Positions 58,996 to 64,000 of a stretch of 64,000 nucleotides of DNA are shown one piece after another. Both the position numbers and the translations under genes were made by a program. A model generated the notes under the pieces. That model ran no database searches. It was given only the letters and a program-made list of their open reading frames with translations, and was not told where the DNA came from. The stretch is from Candidatus Liberimonas magnetica. Lineage in GTDB: Bacteria; Elusimicrobiota; Endomicrobiia; Endomicrobiales; JAFGIL01. The stretch covers positions 1 through 64,000 of the forward strand of contig JAJAPY010000009.1 in assembly GCA_020523885.1 (NCBI GenBank), written 5' to 3'. Every line of letters begins with the position of its first letter. Position 1 is the stretch's first letter.

Positions 58996-60186
58996 CTACC
59001 GATCTTTTCGGGTTGCTTTCAGCATCTCCTGCATTTTTTGTATTCCTTCTTTAAGCCTTGTGGCATCAGCCTCGCTTATACCCGGCATGGACAAAGCCTG
59101 CTGCATGTTATTAATGATATCGTTTGCCTGAGCTCCCCCAAGCATGCCAACCGGATTACCCGATGCTTCATCAGCCGGATGTTCCGGCATGGCTTCCGTA
59201 TTAGTGTTTTGCAGGTTCATCCTTTTAAGCTCATCAAAACTATGTTGCAGCTCCCTTGCTTTTTGGGCAGCCCGTTCGTTGGCTTCTCTTGCTTTCCCTT
59301 TATCTTTTTCTTCTTTTTTCGCCAGCTCAACCTGTTCCTTTATCTGTTTTACAAGTTCATTGGCAAAGGCTATAGCCTGCTCGGCATCATCCTTCTTCCT
59401 GTTAAACTTCAATGTAGCACAAAACCCGCTTTTTGTTGGTTTTATATACATTTTCTTGTTTTCCGGCTTTATCTCGCCCAGGTTGTCCCTGCCACCCGCC
59501 ACTTGCCCCCTGTCCCCTGATGTTGATAGCGCCTTATTTACCAGAGTTTCAAGGTTTTTTACTGAAAGTCCTTCTTTGTCAATCCTTTCAATCATAGCGA
59601 TTTGCATTGCAGTATCAGTCAGTTTTGATATCTGGTTGATATGGGCTATACCAATTGTAAATCGATTTACAATTTCGCGGACAGGCTCAGAAAGCTCTGT
59701 AGCAGCAATATATTGGCTTACATGTGCATGCGTTTTTTTCAAGTCCGCAGCCAGTTCTTCCTGTGTCTTCCCCCCTGCTTCCATAGCCCATTTATATGAT
59801 AAACCCCTATCAACAGGCAGCAAGTCCTCACGCTCATCGTTCTCCGAAATAGTGATCCGGGCCTTGTCATACTCTGAAAGCCCTTCCCTTACAAGGCACC
59901 TGATCTGCGGCCAGTTGAGCTGTTTTGCTGCCAACAGCCTCCCCTGTCCTGCTATAAGTTCATACCGAACTTGCCCTTCCGTAGCCTTGTGCGAAGGAGG
60001 GTCCTTTTTACAAACAACAATATCCTGAAGCTGCCCTATCGTTTTCATATCCTGCGCCAGCTCAGCCACCTTCCCAGCATCATGGTACCTGCCCCACTGT
60101 ATTGATTCCCCGGGAATCATGTGGGGCCTTACATGCCCAGGCAAGTCTATAAGCCCCACATCCACCAACCGAATTTCCTCAGGCAT
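58996..60186 (-). CDS. ParB/Spo0J-family partition-like protein
   Basis: This 396-aa protein has a ParB CTPase domain (about 30-115; KTIGQLQDIVV, ELIAGQGRLLAAKQLNWPQI) and a KorB-like helix-turn-helix (about 130-190; KTQEELAADLKKTHAHVSQYI). A variable region and a coiled C-terminus follow. No parA is adjacent, and the protein is longer than chromosomal ParB, so a plasmid- or element-type regulator is likely. The segment STSGDRGQVAGGRDN (about 225) is encoded by GGGACAGG/GGCAGG simple repeat and looks like a tolerated insertion. GGAGG lies 6 nt before the ATG. Two palindromes upstream (60226-60305) may be its sites. Confidence 0.8.
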   Translation of the reverse strand: MPEEIRLVDVGLIDLPGHVRPHMIPGESIQWGRYHDAGKVAELAQDMKTIGQLQDIVVCKKDPPSHKATEGQVRYELIAGQGRLLAAKQLNWPQIRCLVREGLSEYDKARITISENDEREDLLPVDRGLSYKWAMEAGGKTQEELAADLKKTHAHVSQYIAATELSEPVREIVNRFTIGIAHINQISKLTDTAMQIAMIERIDKEGLSVKNLETLVNKALSTSGDRGQVAGGRDNLGEIKPENKKMYIKPTKSGFCATLKFNRKKDDAEQAIAFANELVKQIKEQVELAKKEEKDKGKAREANERAAQKARELQHSFDELKRMNLQNTNTEAMPEHPADEASGNPVGMLGGAQANDIINNMQQALSMPGISEADATRLKEGIQKMQEMLKATRKDR

Positions 60187-60225
60187 CCAACCCCTCCATC
60201 TAATTTGGCTATTTATAGAAACCTT

Positions 60226-60305
60226 AGCGTTCTATCAATTTTCGTATCCCCTTGCGGGATACGAAAATTAACGTTCCATAAATATCGGTATCCCCTTGCG
60301 GGATA
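60226..60305. promoter_or_regulatory. Two 44-bp direct repeats with TATCCC-CTTGC-GGGATA palindromes
   Basis: The palindromes lie at 60245-60261 and 60289-60305, exactly 44 bp apart. The first extends to a 14-bp perfect arm (AATTTTCGTATCCC/GGGATACGAAAATT, 60237-60269). They lie 40-120 bp upstream of the ParB start, as an autoregulatory operator or parS-like site would. A dispersed hairpin repeat is the alternative. Confidence 0.6.
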
Positions 60306-60367
60306 GGAACAGTCAAAATCTACTCTTATATAAGTATTGTGTCCCCCGATTTCCCAATTATGTAGAA

Positions 60368-60469
60368 TTATCTGCTTTCTCTTTTTGCTTTTTTTATAAG
60401 CCTTTTCTCTTTCAATGTTTTCTCTGCTGTCTTTTTTACTTCTTTTCTTGCCTTTTGGTCTTTACCCAT
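60368..60469 (-). CDS. Small lysine-rich protein (33 aa)
   Basis: The ATG at 60469 has AAAGGAG 7 nt upstream, an ideal site, and a 33-codon frame MGKDQKARKEVKKTAEKTLKE ending KRESR. It overlaps the end of the methyltransferase remnant in another frame. The product is almost half Lys/Arg/Glu and should be one charged helix. No family is known to me; the strong ribosome site is the main reason to list it. Confidence 0.5.
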   Translation of the reverse strand: MGKDQKARKEVKKTAEKTLKEKRLIKKAKRESR

Positions 60470-60702
60470 GGTTTTTCTCCTTTACTTAATTTTACATCTA
60501 CTGCTAAATATTGTTTTAAATTTTTAAGTCTTAATAACGCCTTAAGAGCAAGCAAATTATCGCCATGAATGATCATGTTCTTGGTATCTTTATCACCATA
60601 TGACAGTTTAGGATTTTCTTCAAGTATACGTGGTTCAATATTTGAGATATCGTACTCAGGGTTATCTTTACCAATCCATGTCAGTTCAAGTTTCTGTTTC
60701 AT
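60436..60702 (-). pseudogene. Type III-like DNA methyltransferase (Mod), N-terminal remnant
   Basis: The first 58 residues, KLELTWIGKDNPEYDISNIE, RILEENPKLSYGD and NMIIHGDNLLALKAL, match the opening of site-specific adenine methyltransferases of the type III Mod group, which normally run on to the DPPY catalytic motif. Here the frame diverges after LLALKALL into a lysine-rich end, and no catalytic region follows. It begins immediately after the AlbA_2 ATPase stop (TAAATG), so it was once co-translated with it. It is likely inactive. Confidence 0.7.
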
Positions 60703-62637
60703 TTATTTTCCCTTTGTTTTGTACGCCTGATCCGGATGATTCTTAATAGTCGGGTATTTAAGCTCAAGTACGCCTTCATTAACCATGGAGGTTAAATACT
60801 TCTCTTGCAAAGCTTTCGGGTTTCTGTTAAGAAGCCGGCTCAGCTCTTTTAAAGAAACTGCTCTGTTTCTGCACAACCCCTTGATAATGGCCTGCATATC
60901 AGCCTGTTTTACCTTTCCTGGCATTGTTTTATACCCTAACGATGCAAGGATTTCTGCTAATAAAGCATTCAAATATGGGGAGTTCCCGCTCAAATGTGGT
61001 GAGTTCCCATCCAAATATGGGGAGTTACCGCTCAAATGTGGGGAGTTCCTTCCCAAATCTTGGGAGTTCCCTGCTAAATCTTGGGAGTTGTCCATTGATG
61101 AAGATATACTTATATCATCTGATTTTTCAGGTTGTTTTTGAATTTCAGCTGGTAGTTTGTAAAAACTTGCCCTGGTTTCTCCTTCTTTAACCAAAATATG
61201 TTCCTGCACAAGAGCGGCAAGCATTGCGGTTATATCACTGCGATGGGCTGTGGAAAGCTGTTTGACTCTGTCATGATTGACCATGCCTTCCGTTGCCGCG
61301 GTAACCAGGATAATCCTGCCAAGTTCGGGCAGCTGCCGGAAGCGTTCCCCAAAAAGGCCGTCAAGCATGCGCACACTTTCATCGGGAAGCAGGCTTATCA
61401 TTCTGAGTTCAAGCAGGGTGTACTCATGCCGCTTATCTTCAGAAAGCAGCGGTGCCCGCCAGTGCTGCTGTTTCCAGTTCCGGAAAATCTTTGAGAGGCC
61501 GGAGCCTGCCTGATCGCCAAGCCCCACATAGCGGAACATAGCCTGAATGCGGCGGTTTCTGCAGTCGCTGATGCCTCCGCGAAGCGCTTCTTCAAGAGAA
61601 ACACGCATAAGGCCCGGGTTTCTGAACCCGAACATATCCGGGCGCTTGACTACAAGTACCGAAACACGACCCGTAAAATCCGCATGGATAAGCGTATTAG
61701 TCAAGGCTTCACGTACAGCTTCATGAACAGGAGTGTCATCAGTGCGGACGCCTTCTTTTAACTGGAACGGGATTTTCAAATCAGAGGTAAGCTTTCGGTA
61801 TGCCTTTTGAAAAAAATCGTACAGATTACCCGACCAGGTACCATCAGGCACTAGCCGGTCTTTCCAGCGTGGCCCTGCCGTGGTCTCCGGCTCCTCTTGA
61901 TAATCCACCATATAATTCGGGAATATATCCCGGATAGCTTCGTATTTCCCAAACATGAGAAGCCCGCCCGCACGAAGCCCTGATTTTCCGCTGTTTCTGT
62001 CTTTGCCTGTTGCACCAATTTTCTCAAGGAACTCCACAACCGGCAAATCTATCCAAGGATTGCCTCGCCTGACAGCTGAGAATAGGTTACGGTACCCATC
62101 GATTGTTTCCTTATCAAGGTCATCAATAGTAAAGCCATCCAATATTTTATCATCACGGGAATCTTCGATACTTTCCGCTAGCATACGCTTTACGGTTTCA
62201 TCATCAGCTTTGTAATCTCCTTCATGTCTGCGTACATATGTGTTGCCTAACGGGTTTGTACCCAGGTACACCGGCTTGTCTTGCCGGCGGGCTCTGGGAA
62301 TGGTAGCCCTAATAATCTCTTTATCATCTACAACAATAACCTCTACATCGGAATCCTGAAGAATATTTTTATTAACTTTGTTTTTACCGTTAATTGTATC
62401 CCACAGGGATTTTTTTACTTTATTTGTATCTTTTATACCTAAAACATTTAATGACCCGGGCTCCTTTTCTTCTATGCCAAGAAAAATTTCGCCGCCGTCA
62501 GTATTGGCCATGGCGCTGTATGTTTCCCAGAAGTTATTAGGAAGTTCTCCACTGCCGTCGCGCCCTTGAGCAGACTTAAATTCAAGATCAACTGCTTCGC
62601 CCTGAGCAACAATATCTTCAAGCTTGTATTCTTTCAT
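60703..62637 (-). CDS. AlbA_2 (Schlafen-like) / HATPase_c_4 protein
   Basis: This 644-aa protein begins with an AlbA_2 domain (about 10-130; VDLEFKSAQG, AMANTDGGEIFLGIEEKE), a putative nucleic-acid-binding or divergent nuclease module. A GHKL-type ATPase domain follows (about 290-410; HEAVREALTNTLIHADFTG, RNPGLMRVSLEEALRGG, GDQAGSGLSKIF), then winged-helix parts. A seven-residue tandem repeat (NSPHLSG/NSPYLDG type) lies at about 515-556. Such genes occur beside restriction-modification and defence genes; here the Mod remnant follows directly. A defence or regulatory role is inferred. GAGG lies 8 nt before the ATG. Confidence 0.8.
   Translation of the reverse strand: MKEYKLEDIVAQGEAVDLEFKSAQGRDGSGELPNNFWETYSAMANTDGGEIFLGIEEKEPGSLNVLGIKDTNKVKKSLWDTINGKNKVNKNILQDSDVEVIVVDDKEIIRATIPRARRQDKPVYLGTNPLGNTYVRRHEGDYKADDETVKRMLAESIEDSRDDKILDGFTIDDLDKETIDGYRNLFSAVRRGNPWIDLPVVEFLEKIGATGKDRNSGKSGLRAGGLLMFGKYEAIRDIFPNYMVDYQEEPETTAGPRWKDRLVPDGTWSGNLYDFFQKAYRKLTSDLKIPFQLKEGVRTDDTPVHEAVREALTNTLIHADFTGRVSVLVVKRPDMFGFRNPGLMRVSLEEALRGGISDCRNRRIQAMFRYVGLGDQAGSGLSKIFRNWKQQHWRAPLLSEDKRHEYTLLELRMISLLPDESVRMLDGLFGERFRQLPELGRIILVTAATEGMVNHDRVKQLSTAHRSDITAMLAALVQEHILVKEGETRASFYKLPAEIQKQPEKSDDISISSSMDNSQDLAGNSQDLGRNSPHLSGNSPYLDGNSPHLSGNSPYLNALLAEILASLGYKTMPGKVKQADMQAIIKGLCRNRAVSLKELSRLLNRNPKALQEKYLTSMVNEGVLELKYPTIKNHPDQAYKTKGK
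60970..61095. repeat. In-frame 21-bp tandem repeats in the AlbA_2 gene
   Basis: Six units of the type GGGGAGTTCC-x-CTCAAATGTG repeat every 21 bp and encode seven-residue units N-S-(P/Q)-x-L-x-G. Units differ by a few substitutions, alternating between two subtypes, so expansion probably occurred in pairs. Confidence 0.85.
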
Positions 62638-62960
62638 ACCTATACCTCAACTTTGATTTATAGTACCTTCAATTGTATCAAAAACAGTTCATTTCTGCTT
62701 GCCCTTTGTTTCCAATCCCATCTTTAGCAAAAGTTTTGGCTTTACTTTTTCAACACAATGCATCCTTGCCCTTGTCTGATTGTATTAGTGAAGCCAGGCA
62801 CAGATTTCATGATATTGGAGTTCTGTTTTTTGTGCTTTAAAGAATCAAAAATACCTAAGATGCTCATTCCTTACATTCTCCCTGTGCCTTCACATACAGG
62901 ATATTCCGCAATTTCAAGTCCGACACTGTTCTACAACGACGAAGGAGTCCTGACGCAAAT
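62638..62960. other. Gene-free stretch
   Basis: No frame with a ribosome site is seen. The only recognisable element is GAAGCCAGGCACAGATTTC at 62790-62808, shared with 58959-58977. The plus-strand frame open from 62758 runs antisense through the small gene at 62961 and is not accepted. Confidence 0.6.
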
Positions 62961-63113
62961 TCATTTTCTTCTCGATTCCGAGAGGCCGATTGCTATCGCT
63001 TGTTTCCTGCTTTTGACCCTAGGGCCATTTTTTCCGATAGTCAGCTTTCCTTGCTTGAATTTATGCATCGCTTTTTCAACCGTCTGCTGTGATTTTTTGT
63101 TGTATCGTGTCAT
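62961..63113 (-). CDS. DUF6496-like small basic protein (50 aa)
   Basis: The ATG at 63113 is preceded by GGAAGGGG. The 50-codon frame reads MTRYNKKSQQTVEKAMHKF, then KQGKL, GKNGPRVKSRKQAIAIGLSE and SRRK. The block V-K-S-R-K-Q-A-I-A-I-x-L-S-E-x-R is the signature of DUF6496, small basic proteins of unknown role, often annotated as DNA-binding or plasmid-associated. It lies in the accessory strip, well separated from neighbours, so it has its own transcript. Confidence 0.7.
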   Translation of the reverse strand: MTRYNKKSQQTVEKAMHKFKQGKLTIGKNGPRVKSRKQAIAIGLSESRRK

Positions 63114-63269
63114 TTTATTTTCTGCCCCTTCCTGATATTCTCCCCGGTTTCTCTTTTTTTATAAAGTCTAAGATGCGGTCACATTATTTCTTTATAACTT
63201 ATAAGTATCATTAGGCACGCCTGCCACGAATCCTTTACAATAAGTCACATAAGTCATGCCTGGCACCGT

Positions 63270-63410
63270 TTCTTCGTTAAGTGAGGTTTGTCATTGCGAG
63301 CCGGAGGCGAAGCAATCTCGACGTTTTGGAGATTGCCACGTCGCTTCGCTCCTCGCAAAGACACCGAAGAAAAAAGACTGTCGTGGAACGTTCGACTTAA
63401 CGAAGTAGTG
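63270..63410. mobile_element. MITE-like element, copy 2 (inverted relative to copy 1)
   Basis: It is the reverse complement of 54930-55073 over about 140 bp with few mismatches. The right end ACTTAACGAAGTAGTG is perfect; the left is eroded (TTTCTTCGTTAAGT). Just left, AATAAGTCACATAAGTCATG (63238-63257) is shared with 55118-55137. Confidence 0.85.
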
Positions 63411-63463
63411 ATAGATTATGTCGCATTCTTGTTTTGTCAATATTATTTAATCCCATTATTTCC

Positions 63464-64000
63464 TTATGTCTTTTTTAATGCTCCATCAAGACGAAGCATA
63501 ACGAACTGTATCATTACCAAACAAAGCTGCCTTAAAAGACGTGCTTGGTCTTTTTCAGCCATATAAGGATGAGAGCCGGTATGACTAAGTAGACCATATA
63601 TTTTATCAATTGTTTCTTTCTCTTTCTTTTCAACTAAACCTTTTTTTTCAAGATATTCACGAACTTCAACCGGCCTTTTAAAAGATATACTTTCACCAAA
63701 TGATGCTGCATATTTACTGGCTACTTGTTCTAATATAGCTTCAAAAAACTTTCGTGCATTGCTAATACAATCAGACCAGAGCCCTGCCACATAATGGTCT
63801 TCAGCTATTTTTAGAAATTCAAATGTCTGTTTTATATCTGGCAAGCTTAAAGAACTATGAAGTTTTTCTAACAATCCTTTTTCTGCTTCAGAATCAAGAA
63901 TGTCAGTTTCTTCTTGATAAAGCTCGTCATCTTTAAAAACATAACCATCCATTTCTAAACAGCGAATCATTTCATCATGCAATTCCGTTAATTTATCGTG
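63464..64000 (-). CDS. Hypothetical protein, HEPN/AbiJ-like C-terminal region (partial at right edge)
   Basis: The frame is open to the window edge (HDKLTEL precedes the first possible start), so the N-terminus lies outside. The visible 178 residues are helical: FLKIAEDHYVAGLWSDCISN then ARKFFEAILEQVASKYA, and the end SHTGSHPYMAEKDQARLLRQ then LCLVMIQFVMLRLDGAL. That pattern resembles C-terminal regions of abortive-infection (AbiJ/HEPN-like) proteins. A defence role is inferred from resemblance and neighbourhood. Confidence in the family is low; that it is a gene is fairly sure. Confidence 0.6.
   Translation of the reverse strand, partial: HDKLTELHDEMIRCLEMDGYVFKDDELYQEETDILDSEAEKGLLEKLHSSLSLPDIKQTFEFLKIAEDHYVAGLWSDCISNARKFFEAILEQVASKYAASFGESISFKRPVEVREYLEKKGLVEKKEKETIDKIYGLLSHTGSHPYMAEKDQARLLRQLCLVMIQFVMLRLDGALKKT

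Noticed and set aside
60226-61095. CRISPR array
   Set aside because: The 60226 repeats are only two, and the 60970 repeats are in-frame coding repeats without unique spacers; no cas genes are present.
62758-63135. Plus-strand 125-codon open frame
   Set aside because: It lies opposite the small DUF6496-like gene (62961-63113), which has a good ribosome site and a recognisable signature.

Overview
The window is chromosomal DNA of a Gram-negative (diderm) bacterium. It carries an Omp85/BamA-type barrel, a TamB-like protein, several OmpA-type and other beta-barrel proteins, lipoproteins and many Sec signal peptides. The SBBP/IPT-repeat protein, FlgD-like C-terminal tails, a PorV/PorQ-like protein and numerous dispersed palindromic repeats are typical of uncultured candidate-phylum genomes (Omnitrophota/Elusimicrobiota-like). 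The phylum cannot be fixed from the sequence: there is no rRNA or ribosomal protein gene here. Every gene I accept lies on the minus strand.

Layout. (1) 1-2950 is an AT-rich accessory strip. It holds the first 10 nt of a tRNA-Cys gene running off the left edge, a Bro-N remnant, a nucleotidyltransferase pair, a duplicated 125-aa gene and a truncated tyrosine recombinase. (2) 2970-14200 is a second-messenger and signalling block: a GGDEF-enzyme I fusion, a family 2 glycan synthase with a barrel partner, a receiver-adenylate cyclase, a receiver-PAS-GGDEF protein, a lone receiver, and a CHASE3 histidine kinase with four near-identical PAS domains. (3) 14200-33800 is an envelope and stress block: a Gly-X-Ser collagen-like protein, four OmpA-domain proteins, DUF2934, DUF1207, BON, small Cys-motif proteins, lipoproteins, a 1.4-kaa SBBP/IPT protein and a lone receiver. 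(4) 33800-47540 is envelope biogenesis: PAP2, DUF3943, AI-2E transporter family, DUF3108, PqiA-like, TamB, BamA/TamA and YihY. (5) 47700-51690 is a kaiC-kaiB-(KaiB/PAS histidine kinase)-FixJ operon, a clock-like phosphorelay without KaiA, followed by a DUF1573-glutaredoxin-CcdA fusion. (6) 53750-64000 is a second accessory strip: HigBA-type toxin-antitoxin, a broken tRNA-Cys half, an SGNH hydrolase, an ORF-less group II intron, Bro-N, a second 125-aa gene copy, another recombinase stub, ParB, a methyltransferase remnant, an AlbA_2 ATPase and small genes.

Two features tie the window together. First, five promoters share one architecture: a dyad TTGTACC-TT-GGTATAA directly beside a -35 hexamer, then exactly 17 bp to the -10. 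The dyad is centred near -43, where a class II activator would bind. They drive the SBBP/OmpA genes, the lone receiver, a lipid methyltransferase-like gene, yihY and the CcdA fusion. The FixJ-type regulator of the kai operon is the best in-window candidate activator; this is inference. Second, the tRNA-Cys 5' end with its own promoter and about 120 bp upstream occurs as direct repeats at 1-165 and 54665-54830. Copies of an anticodon-stem-loop core (2921-2936, 54631-54646) and of the order Bro-N / 125-aa gene / recombinase lie near each. This suggests that about 52-55 kb, including the kai operon, sits in or between integrative elements targeted to tRNA-Cys.
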